From Segatella buccae ATCC 33574 (lineage in GTDB: Bacteria > Bacteroidota > Bacteroidia > Bacteroidales > Bacteroidaceae), in assembly GCF_000184945.1 (NCBI RefSeq), contig NZ_GL586311.1, positions 2,024,598 through 2,088,597 of the forward strand: 64,000 bases of DNA. Reading direction: 5' to 3'. A model generated the notes under the pieces. The model searched no databases and had not been told where the DNA came from. It worked only from the letters and a program-made list of their open reading frames with translations. The position numbers and the translations under genes are program-made. This document shows positions 23,973 through 33,156 of this stretch, piece after piece. Positions within the stretch are counted from its first letter, which is position 1, and every line of letters starts with the position of its first letter.

Positions 23973-25950
23973 AAGTAAAGTTCGGATTAAATGATTTCCG
24001 CTCTGTCTTTTTGCCTGTAGTGTGATGTTGCTTTTCTATGCTGACAGAATCAGAAAGACTGCCTACAGGCCGGTTGCTGTACACAGTCTCTCGCTTGAAT
24101 CGAGAACCAACAACACTCTTTCCCTCATATAGTTGTGGGATAAGATCCGCACGGCCTATTCTCCTCAATTCGCGTTCAATATTGTGCCGTTCCTCCGGTT
24201 TATACCAAAAGAAAAACTGCCGTTGTGCAAGTTTCTCACGGGGAGTTTTCGCACTGAACACCGGTTCCAGCGTATAAGGGTTGTAGCCGGTGTACCAGGT
24301 TTCGGTGGAAATGGTCATAGGGGTAGGAGTGAAGTCTTGAACCTGTTCAAGGTGGAAGTCGAGTTTTTTTGTCTTCACGGCCAATTCAGCCATGTCTTCC
24401 TCTTTGCATCCCGGATGACTACTGATGAAGTAGGGGATGATTTGTTGGCGAAGGTTTTCTTCTTTGTTGATGCGGTCAAAGATCTGTTTGAAAGCTCCAA
24501 ACTGCTCAAATGGAGGTTTACGCATCAAATTGAGTACTGCGCCACTGGTATGCTCGGGAGCCACTTTGAGACGTCCGCTCACATGGCGGGTAATCAGTTC
24601 TCGGGTATATTCGCGAGCCGATGCGTTGGCATGTTCGTCTTTTCCTTTATAAAGTAACAGGTCATATCTCACACCGCTTCCTATGAAACTTTTCTTGATG
24701 CCCGGCAATCGGTCTACAGCACGATAGATGTCAAGCAAAGCCGTATGGTCGGTATCCAGATTGGGGCATATCTGTGGATTGATGCACGACGGGCGTTTGC
24801 AATGTTCACATGCCTTACGATTACGTCCCGCCATGCCATACATATTGGCCGAAGGCCCTCCGAGGTCGGACAGATAGCCTTTGAAATCCGGCATGTGGAT
24901 GACTTTCTCCACCTCTTTGACAATACTTTCCTTACTTCGGCAAGTGACAAACTTTCCCTGATGAGCGGAAATGGTGCAGAAAGCACATCCGCCGAAACAA
25001 CCTTGATGGATGTTGACAGAGAACTTGATCATCTCGTAGGCCGGTATTGTTTTGCCCCGATATTTGGGATGTGGCAGCCGGGTGTAAGGGAGGTCGAAAG
25101 TGGCATCGAGTTCTTCTGTAGAAAGTGTGGGGTAGGGAGGATTCACCACGGCATACTTCCCATCGACCGCTTGAAGAAGCCGTTGGGCATGGATTTTATT
25201 CGATTCCTCTTCGATATGGCGATAGTTTTCCGCTTCCGCTTTTTTATTATGCAGACACTCTTCGTGAGAATGAAGCACAATGTCATCAGCAGTTATACCG
25301 CCCGGAATGTCTTCCTCGCGGCTAAGAAATACGGTTTGTGGAATATGGTGTAAGGTTTCGATGCTTGCCCCATTTTCAATACCCTGTGCAACCTCAAGCA
25401 GAGATTTTGCCCCCATGCCATAGAGTATCATGTCGGCTCCACTATCACATAGAATGCACTTGCGCAAGCGGTCTTGCCAATAGTCATAATGGGTGAGGCG
25501 ACGCATTGAGGCTTCAATGCCGCCAAGCAAGACAGGTACATCGGGATAGAGCTGCTTAAGTATCTTGGTATAGACAATGGAGGGATATTCCGGACGACAG
25601 TCGTGACGCCCGTCAGGACTGTATTCATCCATAGAACGCAAGCGCCGGTTGGCTGTGTATTTGTTCACCATCGAATCCATGCATCCGGGAGACACGCCAA
25701 AGAAAAGGCGGGGACGCCCCAATTTCTTGAAATCGCGGAAATCACCATGCCAGTCTGGTTGAGGCACAATGGCGACACGATAGCCTGCCGCCTCCAAAGA
25801 ACGACCAATTACGGCTGCTCCAAATGAGGGATGATCAATATAGGCGTCTCCTGAGAAGAGGATAATGTCCAATTCATCCCAACCCCGTAGTTCACACTCT
25901 TTTTTGGTGGTGGGAAGAAAATCCGTCAACTGAGGAGCCCTATACTGCAT
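23893..25950 (-). CDS. YgiQ-family radical SAM protein (UPF0313)
   Basis: 685 residues from the ATG at 25950 (MQYRAPQLTDFLPT), which aligns with the N-terminus of E. coli YgiQ. A TTG at 25983, overlapping the upstream stop, is an alternative. Domains: an N-terminal B12-binding-like region (FSGDAYIDHPSFGAAVIGR), the radical-SAM cluster motif CFGGCAFC, further Cys (CEHCKRPSCINPQICPN), and a basic low-complexity tail. The family's reaction is not established. The tail coding sequence also encodes the first 26 codons of the PP2C-like gene. Confidence 0.9.
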   Translation of the reverse strand: MQYRAPQLTDFLPTTKKECELRGWDELDIILFSGDAYIDHPSFGAAVIGRSLEAAGYRVAIVPQPDWHGDFRDFKKLGRPRLFFGVSPGCMDSMVNKYTANRRLRSMDEYSPDGRHDCRPEYPSIVYTKILKQLYPDVPVLLGGIEASMRRLTHYDYWQDRLRKCILCDSGADMILYGMGAKSLLEVAQGIENGASIETLHHIPQTVFLSREEDIPGGITADDIVLHSHEECLHNKKAEAENYRHIEEESNKIHAQRLLQAVDGKYAVVNPPYPTLSTEELDATFDLPYTRLPHPKYRGKTIPAYEMIKFSVNIHQGCFGGCAFCTISAHQGKFVTCRSKESIVKEVEKVIHMPDFKGYLSDLGGPSANMYGMAGRNRKACEHCKRPSCINPQICPNLDTDHTALLDIYRAVDRLPGIKKSFIGSGVRYDLLLYKGKDEHANASAREYTRELITRHVSGRLKVAPEHTSGAVLNLMRKPPFEQFGAFKQIFDRINKEENLRQQIIPYFISSHPGCKEEDMAELAVKTKKLDFHLEQVQDFTPTPMTISTETWYTGYNPYTLEPVFSAKTPREKLAQRQFFFWYKPEERHNIERELRRIGRADLIPQLYEGKSVVGSRFKRETVYSNRPVGSLSDSVSIEKQHHTTGKKTERKSFNPNFTYDNHNRRKHNGQRAAGTQRGRYRKDK

Positions 25951-25979
25951 AAGGGATGCTGTTTTGCCTTTACTGCCAA

Positions 25980-26318
25980 TCAATCGCTTACCTCCTGCTC
26001 GTCAATTTCTACTTGTTCATGGTGCTTTTCTTTCCATTTGGCAAAAAGCTCGGCCAAATTGTGAAGACCGAAGGCTTTCATATTAGCATTGTAGATAACA
26101 TCAAGGCACAAGTCAAGTAGATACTTGTCCCCTTTGCCTGATTCTGATTCGAGGAGCGAGCGCACATTCCATTTGAGGCGGTCAAGCACTTCTTCGTCAA
26201 CAAAACCGTTGCTGTCAAAGAGGTTACGCAGCAGCTGGTACTTTTCTATAGTCTGCAAATGGGCATCAGAGACTTCTATGCTCCGTGTACCCGATTGGTT
26301 GGCTTGAATTTTATACAT
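25980..26318 (-). CDS. Conserved-type protein of unknown function, 112 aa
   Basis: 112 residues, mostly helical by composition, with no signal peptide or membrane segment. It reads as a compact acidic protein (DEEVLDRLKWNVRSLLE, then LDLCLDVIYNANMKAF). I do not recognise a family. Its stop lies 29 bp before the ygiQ ATG and overlaps the alternative TTG, so the two are almost certainly co-transcribed. The upstream gene on this strand (amidase) ends 88 bp away. Confidence 0.6.
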   Translation of the reverse strand: MYKIQANQSGTRSIEVSDAHLQTIEKYQLLRNLFDSNGFVDEEVLDRLKWNVRSLLESESGKGDKYLLDLCLDVIYNANMKAFGLHNLAELFAKWKEKHHEQVEIDEQEVSD

Positions 26319-26406
26319 AAAGTCGGATGTTTAAGAGATTATCTGATATGTCTTAAATATTTTTATTTTCTTTTTGATACATGTGCCATTTGTCTTGCGA
26401 AGGCAA

Positions 26407-29004
26407 CTAATCAAATAGGTAGGCCATAATGCCACTCATGATGCGTGCTCGCACTGTGGGCTCTTTGATACATTCAAAAGGGAATCCCATCGTGAAGCAT
26501 CTATAATCTTTGTCCTTGTAGCCGACTGCAGCAGTAGAGCTATTGGAATATTGCATCGCACTTATCGCTACACCCACGGGCCAAAAACTATCCGGATGCG
26601 TGGCAGCGTAGTGCCGGCTGTTGAGGGTGTGATAAAAGTCGAAGTCCAAGCCTAATCCGATAATGCGGTCATTTGTTGGGATCGTATTTGTAGGTGCGTA
26701 TTCAAGATGGAGTACTTCACGGAGGAATCGTTGTTCATCGGGTTGCTTCATGTCGGTGCCGATGTAGCTGCCACTGACCAGCAGCCGTCCGCCCCTGCGG
26801 GTATAAGCTGTGAGCAACCGTTGCATGGTGGGAGTGAAAGTCTTATAGGATTGGGATGAGTAACCGTCGTACCGTTCAAGTCCGAGAATGAGATCTACGC
26901 CGTCGTAGTTGTCTAATTTCACTTTTCCGCTTATGACAACATCTGCCGAACAGCTCACAACATTGTACCTGCCCGAGGCCGCCAAAGCAGCGGTGTGAGC
27001 CACAGGGTAGTTAAAATCATTGCCGGCAATGAACTGTCCCGCCAATTCATCTCCTCCATATCCCAATCCGCCGGGACCTTCGATCCCCATCTTGCGCCTG
27101 TCAAAACACTGTTGGCGACCATTCCAACCGGCTGTCAGTCCATAACTCACGCCCGGGTCGGCATCGAAATCAAATCCTTGAAGCGAGTCATTATCTATAA
27201 CCTGCGGGGCGGCAAGGCGATGGAACCCATTGACTACGAGTATATTGTGGGTAGCCCGTGGCTGGTATATGGCTGAAAGCGTTTCCGTGGGAAAACTCTC
27301 GCCACCGCGATTGCACGCTGTGACATAAAAGTTGTATTGCACTCCCGGTTCAAGTGTGAGGTCATACGTTTGTGTACGAATATTCTTACCATTGTCGAAT
27401 CCGCTTGTTCCAGTAGCCATATACACATTATAAGATTGGGGGGCAGCCCCCGGTTCTTGCGTGTCAGGTTGGGCCGACCATGAGAGACGTGCTTTCCCTT
27501 GCCCTTTCATTTCGATGCTGAAGTTGGTTGGCGGGAGCGGTTGTACCGTATAGCGTGCCCCATGGTTGGAGGACACGTATCTTAGTATGGTCTTATAGAG
27601 CGAACGTGCGATGGTGAATTTCACATTAGGGTCTTGTGCCATCTTCACATCGGGAAAATTCTGATGGGAGAGTGTTTCGATGATGGCCGACGGAATCTCC
27701 GGTACGCGCGTCTCGCTGTAGTTGCGATCCCAAAGATGGCGGTAGGTCCAGCGGTGATACTTGGCACGCATGTCTTGCGTGAGATTTTCAAGCAAGGCAG
27801 AGGCAAAATCCTTGGAAGTTAGCCGGCTTATGCCTGCGTTGAGCATCCCGTCGTTGAAGTCGGTCGTGCAAATGGCCAATGAACCGTATATGGACCTTCC
27901 GTCTTCTGCATATCCTGCGTCGCTATGCACAGCCAAAGACAGTTCAAGTGGCACATTCCTCCCTCTGCGCGTCGGTGCATAAACACTTCCCCCTGCAAGC
28001 CAGTTGGTCATGAAAGAGCGTGTGTTGATGTCGTCAGCATAATCGTTTTTTCCTTTTCGTCCGCCATATATTTCATAAGGAGCACCGGCCCATTGTGCTG
28101 CATAGCGTGCACCTTCCAGACACCGCGGCAGTCCGCTGAGGCTTCCCCCACGTTCTATGTTGCCCATTCCGCCGCCAAAACGCACAGCATCGGTGGTGAC
28201 CACTCCCCGGCGTGAAGCATGGTTGGTGACAATAACCCGATTGTAGATGTTGCATCCCTTGTCGAAATCGAAAGTCCCCAAGTACACCCACGTACCTCCT
28301 CCCATGCGTTGGTTGACTGTAAATTCAGTTGCCTGCCCCTTATGCCACACAATGTATTTGGCATCGGGGACACTTTTGTGAAGGGTTTGATAGCTCACAT
28401 AGACAGCATATCGTCCTGCCTCCGGCAAATTGGGTTGGTAAGACACCTCACTGGTATGTTTCTTCTTACTGGCTTTGGCTTTTCGTGCAGTACCGTTTTT
28501 GAAGGGATTTTCACCATCATGATATGTCCCGGTGTGAAAGGCAAAGCCGGCAGAATCTGTTGTTTCCCACTTTTTTCTGTCGACAAATTCTATGTAATAG
28601 GGAGCTTTTTGCCTGTCGTCGTTGTCCACTATCACCTCATGTGTCTGCCAGTCTCTTTCGCGAGGGGTAAAGACCGTGGCACCGGCATTCTCAAGCATGG
28701 GAATGAGGTAAGGCACAACGATAGTTTGTGTGAAGAGGTCTTCCGTTGTTCCAAAAAGGTTTGGACGCTGCCACACCCATTTACCTTTGTCCGCATCGTA
28801 ATATCGTCCGTGGCTTGCCCATAAAGCGATGTGTCTGTTGAGCAGCCCTTCTGTAATATTGTTCGGCCGAGAGACGCGATAGACCCACGGATCGTCTTTA
28901 TACTCTATGCTTCCCCACGCGCGAGTGTTACCGTCTTGATATTGAGCGGTAAGATGCCCTGCAACTGTGAGGGTGATAATCGTTGTTAAAAGCCTGACTT
29001 TCAA
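26407..29004 (-). CDS. Secreted amidase_3-type cell-wall hydrolase with golvesin-like insertion and FN3 domain
   Basis: 865 residues if started at the TTG at 29004 (reads M-KVRLLTTIITLTVAG as a signal peptide, cleaved near HLTAQ). The ATG at 29058 adds 18 residues ahead of the signal peptide, which is unlikely. Possible zinc-site residues of an N-acetylmuramoyl-L-alanine amidase are seen in LWASHGRYYD, SLAVHSDAGY and the catalytic Glu in AIIETLSHQNF. Between them lies a golvesin-type beta domain (EAGRYAVYVSYQT, GTWVYLGTF). A fibronectin type III stretch follows (PPTNFSIEMKGQGKARLSW), then a Rossmann-like C-terminal third. Homologues are often mislabelled xanthan lyase. Probably acts on peptidoglycan in the periplasm. 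Confidence 0.78.
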   Translation of the reverse strand: MKVRLLTTIITLTVAGHLTAQYQDGNTRAWGSIEYKDDPWVYRVSRPNNITEGLLNRHIALWASHGRYYDADKGKWVWQRPNLFGTTEDLFTQTIVVPYLIPMLENAGATVFTPRERDWQTHEVIVDNDDRQKAPYYIEFVDRKKWETTDSAGFAFHTGTYHDGENPFKNGTARKAKASKKKHTSEVSYQPNLPEAGRYAVYVSYQTLHKSVPDAKYIVWHKGQATEFTVNQRMGGGTWVYLGTFDFDKGCNIYNRVIVTNHASRRGVVTTDAVRFGGGMGNIERGGSLSGLPRCLEGARYAAQWAGAPYEIYGGRKGKNDYADDINTRSFMTNWLAGGSVYAPTRRGRNVPLELSLAVHSDAGYAEDGRSIYGSLAICTTDFNDGMLNAGISRLTSKDFASALLENLTQDMRAKYHRWTYRHLWDRNYSETRVPEIPSAIIETLSHQNFPDVKMAQDPNVKFTIARSLYKTILRYVSSNHGARYTVQPLPPTNFSIEMKGQGKARLSWSAQPDTQEPGAAPQSYNVYMATGTSGFDNGKNIRTQTYDLTLEPGVQYNFYVTACNRGGESFPTETLSAIYQPRATHNILVVNGFHRLAAPQVIDNDSLQGFDFDADPGVSYGLTAGWNGRQQCFDRRKMGIEGPGGLGYGGDELAGQFIAGNDFNYPVAHTAALAASGRYNVVSCSADVVISGKVKLDNYDGVDLILGLERYDGYSSQSYKTFTPTMQRLLTAYTRRGGRLLVSGSYIGTDMKQPDEQRFLREVLHLEYAPTNTIPTNDRIIGLGLDFDFYHTLNSRHYAATHPDSFWPVGVAISAMQYSNSSTAAVGYKDKDYRCFTMGFPFECIKEPTVRARIMSGIMAYLFD

Positions 29005-29106
29005 TCTTATATCTTTTATTTTGATAGGTGGAAATGCAACAGGATGTGGGATGCACATTTATGAATATAGACACGTCAAAGTTTCCCTGGAATTTTGCCT
29101 CAGCCA

Positions 29107-29658
29107 TTATAATCCTGTACTGAATTTCTCCGGATATTTTCCTTTAAAATTCTTGAAGTAAAGTTTGATTTCCGCCATTTCTTTATCTATATCCCCTGTT
29201 GGAACGAAGCTCCGGGTGCATTGTATGAGTTTCCGCTCATAGTCCACACCGTAAAGCAAGATTGGTATTTGCGCTTTTAGCGCGATGTAATAGAAGCCTT
29301 TTTTCCAATCAGGGTTTAGCGAACGCGTGCCTTCGGGCGTGATGCACAATCCGAACATCTTGGCTCTGACAGCCGTCTCTGCAAGATTGTCCGTCATGCT
29401 CGAGTGTTTGGAGCGCCACACCGGTATTCCTCCCATTTTCCGAAAGATGGGGCCTAAGGGCCAAAAGAACCATTCTTTCTTCATGAGAAAATTACTTTTA
29501 ATGCCTTCTGCGTGGGCATAAAGTTGTCCTAATACCAGATCCCAATTACTGGTATGTGGTGCCAGGCAGATAATATACTTGTCGGGATGGTTCACGGAAA
29601 TATCCTTGTGCCATCCCCATTGTTTATATAATATCCAAGAGCAAAGTTGTTGAAGCAT
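29107..29658 (-). CDS. PlsC-like lysophospholipid acyltransferase
   Basis: 183 residues with the acyltransferase motifs APHTSNWD (HX4D, about 33-40), GGIPVWRSKHSS and TPEGTRS (about 107-113). The family acylates lysophosphatidate or related lipids. It is shorter than typical PlsC (about 240) and lacks an N-terminal membrane helix, as in a subgroup described simply as 1-acyl-sn-glycerol-3-phosphate acyltransferases. It lies 53 bp after the 91-aa gene and 102 bp before the amidase, within the same minus-strand run. Confidence 0.85.
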   Translation of the reverse strand: MLQQLCSWILYKQWGWHKDISVNHPDKYIICLAPHTSNWDLVLGQLYAHAEGIKSNFLMKKEWFFWPLGPIFRKMGGIPVWRSKHSSMTDNLAETAVRAKMFGLCITPEGTRSLNPDWKKGFYYIALKAQIPILLYGVDYERKLIQCTRSFVPTGDIDKEMAEIKLYFKNFKGKYPEKFSTGL

Positions 29659-29711
29659 GAAAAAACTTGTTAGAAATGATAGATGAAAAGCAAATGAAGC
29701 ATTTGGGACAT

Positions 29712-29987
29712 CTATTGCAAATTGCCTATCTGGTCGATGATTTCACCCACCTGCTTGTTAAATTCATCAATAAGTGCTCTATAATATTTTTTGGCCGGCA
29801 TACCCGGTTCGGGATGCGACACGCGATTGATGAAGTCATTATGCACCACAAGAATGGAAGTGAGCAGCGACTCCACATTCTCCTTGTTAGGTGAACCGCC
29901 ATACAACGAGGCAGCCACGCATTCTGCGAAAAGGTCGCTGCAAATATAATTGATTGAACGCTTTAAATCTCTTTTGTTGGTTGTCAT
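29712..29987 (-). CDS. Small protein of unknown function, 91 aa
   Basis: 91 residues, predicted mostly helical and cytosolic (KRDLKRSINYICSDLFAECVA at the N-terminus, FNKQVGEIIDQIGNLQ at the C-terminus). I do not recognise the family. It has its own TATCTTTG box 40 bp upstream and heads the minus-strand run that includes the acyltransferase. It is divergent from pfp. Confidence 0.6.
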   Translation of the reverse strand: MTTNKRDLKRSINYICSDLFAECVAASLYGGSPNKENVESLLTSILVVHNDFINRVSHPEPGMPAKKYYRALIDEFNKQVGEIIDQIGNLQ

Positions 29988-30026
29988 AATCCTACTTCGT
30001 TTTTAAATTAAAGTTCTATTATCGTT

Positions 30027-30034
30027 CAAAGATA
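30027..30034 (-). promoter_or_regulatory. -7 box for the 91-aa gene and downstream run
   Basis: TATCTTTG on the minus strand, 39 bp upstream of the ATG at 29987. It is the only clear box ahead of the six-gene run down to 23154. Confidence 0.6.
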
Positions 30035-30127
30035 AGAAAAATATTGGAAAAGCAAAAATTTATGCGAAAAAAACTTTCAGTGGATTCAATTTCGCCCAAA
30101 ATCTTTCCTTATTTCGCAGAAAAAAAG

Positions 30128-30135
30128 TAAATTTG
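30128..30135 (+). promoter_or_regulatory. -7 box for pfp
   Basis: TAAATTTG lies 43 bp upstream of the pfp ATG, back to back with the minus-strand promoter about 95 bp away. Confidence 0.6.
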
Positions 30136-30178
30136 CAATGTTTTTGAAGTTTCAACTTACAACATTTATAAATAGATT

Positions 30179-31819
30179 ATGAAAAAAAGTCGCTTGCAGC
30201 GTGAAAGGGCAGAATATCGTCCCAAGCTGCCAAAAGGTCTTCAGGGTGCCGTCAAGGTGAAAGAAGGTGAACCGACGCAGAGCGTTGGCGATCAGGAAGA
30301 AATCAAGAAGTTGTTCCCCAACACTTATGGAATGCCGCTGGTGGAGTTTGTTCCCGGCGACAAGGCCAACTCCGGCAAGATGAATGTCGGAGTGATTTTG
30401 AGTGGCGGCCAGGCTCCCGGCGGCCACAATGTGATTTGCGGTCTTTTCGATGCCATCAAGCGCTTGAATCCTGACAATCGCCTTTATGGTTTCCTCATGG
30501 GGCCTGGCGGACTTGTTGACCACGACTACAAAGAGCTTACTGCCGACATCATTGACGAATACCGTAACACAGGCGGTTTTGACATGATCGGTTCCGGACG
30601 TACCAAACTGGAGAAGGAGGAGCAGTTTGAAAAGGGACTCGAAGTGATTCGCCAGCTCGACATCAAGGCCATTGTCATTATCGGTGGCGATGACTCCAAT
30701 ACCAATGCTTGTGTGTTGGCCGAGTATTATGCTGCCAAGAACTATGGCGTGCAGGTGATCGGTTGCCCCAAGACCATCGATGGTGACTTGAAGAATGATC
30801 AGATAGAAACTTCTTTCGGTTTTGATACGGCTACCAAAACATACGGCGAACTGATTGGCAATATCGAGCGCGACTGCAATTCGGCCCGTAAATATTGGCA
30901 TTTTGTGAAACTGATGGGCCGTTCGGCTTCTCACATTGCCTTAGAGTGTGCGCTCCAGTGCCAGCCCAACATTTGCATCATCTCCGAGGAGGTGGAGGCA
31001 AAGGATATGACCCTCAACCAGATCATCGAGCAGGTGGCTTCTGCCGTAGCTTATCGTGCAGAGCAAGGCAAGAACTTTGGTGTGGTGCTCATCCCTGAGG
31101 GCCTCATCGAGTTTATTCCTGCCATCGGCCGTCTTATTGATGAACTCAACGACTTGCTTGCCGCCCACGGTGCTGAGTATAAAGATCTTGAGGCTGACGC
31201 ACAGCGCGAATACATCTTGGCTCACCTCTCTGCAGCCAATGCCGAGACCTTTGCCACCCTGCCCGAAGGCGTTGCCCGTCAGCTGTCGCTTGAGCGTGAC
31301 CCCCACGGCAACGTGCAGGTGTCACTCATCGAGACCGAGAAACTGGTTTCCGATATGGTGGAAGCCAAGCTTGCCGAATGGGCCAAGGAGGGTAAATATG
31401 TAGGCAAGTTTGCCGCTATTCACCATTTCTTCGGTTATGAGGGCCGCTGTGCTGCTCCTTCCAATTTCGATGCTGACTATTGTTACGCCCTGGGTACGAG
31501 TGCCGCTCAGCTCATCGCCAATGGCAAGACCGGCTACATGGCTGTTGTGAAAAACACTACGGCCACGACGGACGAGTGGAAGGCCGGCGGTGTGCCCATC
31601 ACGATGATGATGAACATGGAGCGCCGCAATGGTGAAATGAAGCCTGTGATACGCAAGGCGTTGGTTGAACTGGATGGCAAGCCTTTCAAGAAGTTTGTCG
31701 AGAAACGCGACGAGTGGGCTAAGGAAACCTGCTTTGTTTATCCCGGCCCGATTCAGTATTGGGGCCCGTCGTCTGTCTGCGACCGCACAACGAGGACCTT
31801 GGCCCTTGAGCAGGAGTAA
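30179..31819 (+). CDS. pfp: Pyrophosphate--fructose 6-phosphate 1-phosphotransferase
   Basis: Phosphorylates fructose 6-phosphate with PPi instead of ATP, reversibly. The 546-residue length fits the long PPi-PFK clade. The phosphate-binding GGQAPGGHN is near residue 76. GGDDSN carries Asp at the position (D172) where ATP enzymes have Gly, and CPKTIDGDL provides the Lys (K198); both mark PPi specificity. Substrate-binding GRSASHIALECAL is present. It has its own promoter and a terminator 28 bp after the stop, so it is monocistronic. Confidence 0.95.
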   Translation: MKKSRLQRERAEYRPKLPKGLQGAVKVKEGEPTQSVGDQEEIKKLFPNTYGMPLVEFVPGDKANSGKMNVGVILSGGQAPGGHNVICGLFDAIKRLNPDNRLYGFLMGPGGLVDHDYKELTADIIDEYRNTGGFDMIGSGRTKLEKEEQFEKGLEVIRQLDIKAIVIIGGDDSNTNACVLAEYYAAKNYGVQVIGCPKTIDGDLKNDQIETSFGFDTATKTYGELIGNIERDCNSARKYWHFVKLMGRSASHIALECALQCQPNICIISEEVEAKDMTLNQIIEQVASAVAYRAEQGKNFGVVLIPEGLIEFIPAIGRLIDELNDLLAAHGAEYKDLEADAQREYILAHLSAANAETFATLPEGVARQLSLERDPHGNVQVSLIETEKLVSDMVEAKLAEWAKEGKYVGKFAAIHHFFGYEGRCAAPSNFDADYCYALGTSAAQLIANGKTGYMAVVKNTTATTDEWKAGGVPITMMMNMERRNGEMKPVIRKALVELDGKPFKKFVEKRDEWAKETCFVYPGPIQYWGPSSVCDRTTRTLALEQE

Positions 31820-31847
31820 GCGGAAAGGCCAAACCCAATAGACAAAT

Positions 31848-31901
31848 AGAGGTGACAGTTGTCGGCAATTCTTTTTAAGTTTGCCAGTGCTTGTCACCTC
31901 T
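31848..31901 (+). terminator. Terminator of pfp
   Basis: A 10-bp perfect outer stem (31848-31857 with 31892-31901) encloses an inner GGCAA/TTGCC stem. A short T-run follows. Confidence 0.65.
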
Positions 31902-32041
31902 CTTTATTAGTAACACCATGTCCGCTGAGTCCGGTGATAGGGGAGGACGAATGTCGGTCTCTTCCGGTTCTTGGGAGAAAAGGGGGGCGGAATACCTGTA
32001 TAAGGGTATTTCATTCATATCATATTTATAATAGAAACCGT

Positions 32042-32935
32042 ATGACAAAAACGAAGAGAAAGACAAAAGGGAAAATCTCACCGGCGACTCGGCGGCGAAG
32101 GAAGGCCCCAATGCTTCCTCGTCCGCACTTGCCCCGTTTCCTAAGTCGCTTGCCTCGTTGGGCATGGTGGTTGGGGGCAGGGGGCGTCATCGTGTTGTAC
32201 ATTTGGCTTTTCTATTATTTCTTTGTCGGCCCAATGGGCTTCAGATGGCGTGCTCTCTATGGCGATGCCAACTATCCAGACGGTTACGAGATTCGTGGCA
32301 TCGACATCTCTCACTATCAAGGGGAGATTGACTGGGAGCAGCTGCGCAATGCCATGATCAAGGGATGTCCCGTGCGCTTCATCATCATTAAGTCTACGGA
32401 GGGGGCATCGCGCATGGACGAGAACTTTCGGAGCAATTTCTATAATGCCCGCGAATATGGTTTTATTCGCGGAGCCTATCATTTTTGGAGTAACAAGTCT
32501 ACAGCCCGTCAGCAGGCTTATTATTTTCTTGACAAAGTGCATCTCACTGATGGTGACCTGCCACCTGTACTCGACATAGAACATAAGCCCAAGGATGTGA
32601 CGGTCGAAGACTTTCAGCGGGATGTGTTGGCATGGCTTCACATCGTGGAAGACCACTATCATGTGAAGCCGATTATTTATACCTATCACAAATTTAAGGA
32701 AAACTACCTGAGTGCCCCTGTCTTTGAGGACTATCCTTATTGGATAGCCCACTATTATGTCGATAAAGTGGAGTATAAAGGGCCTTGGAAGTTTTGGCAA
32801 CACACGGATGCCGGCAAGCTGCCGGGCATCAAGGGATATGTGGACTTCAACATCTACAACGGCAGCTACTACGACCTCAGAAAACTGTGTATCGGTGCCC
32901 ATGAGGATATCGTCTCCGAAGAGGATGATTCTTGA
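32042..32935 (+). CDS. GH25 lysozyme-like muramidase with N-terminal membrane anchor
   Basis: 297 residues from the ATG at 32042; the open frame extends upstream to 31859, but those codons overlap the pfp terminator and look non-coding. A very basic N-terminus (KTKRKTKGKISPATRRRRK) is followed by one membrane helix (WWLGAGGVIVLYIWLFYYFF, about 40-60), so the enzyme faces the periplasm. The GH25 domain shows RGIDISHYQG (D88) and the catalytic pair in LDIEHK (D178, E180). It should cleave peptidoglycan glycan strands. Confidence 0.88.
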   Translation: MTKTKRKTKGKISPATRRRRKAPMLPRPHLPRFLSRLPRWAWWLGAGGVIVLYIWLFYYFFVGPMGFRWRALYGDANYPDGYEIRGIDISHYQGEIDWEQLRNAMIKGCPVRFIIIKSTEGASRMDENFRSNFYNAREYGFIRGAYHFWSNKSTARQQAYYFLDKVHLTDGDLPPVLDIEHKPKDVTVEDFQRDVLAWLHIVEDHYHVKPIIYTYHKFKENYLSAPVFEDYPYWIAHYYVDKVEYKGPWKFWQHTDAGKLPGIKGYVDFNIYNGSYYDLRKLCIGAHEDIVSEEDDS

Positions 32936-33094
32936 CAGCAGACAGTCCCCTGTTTGAGTTTCTCATTGCTGTTTTCCATTTTGGTTGTAGTGCCTTTCAC
33001 CCTTTCTTTGTAATAGAAGTTCTTTTCTGTGTTTTCATTTTTGTTCGGGGCCTTTGCACCATCCGTGCAGAGGCTTTGCTCAAAGTGTGCAAGA

Positions 33095-33117
33095 GCCATG
33101 CACGCATCGTGCATGGC
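33095..33117. repeat. Perfect 10-bp inverted repeat between GH25 and prmA
   Basis: GCCATGCACG and its exact complement flank a 3-nt centre. No T-run follows on either strand, so it is not a classical terminator. It lies between two convergent genes. An operator or a bidirectional transcript end are both possible. Confidence 0.5.
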
Positions 33118-33156
33118 CTCCGCACATTTCTCATGGCGAAGAAATACCTTCGTGTT

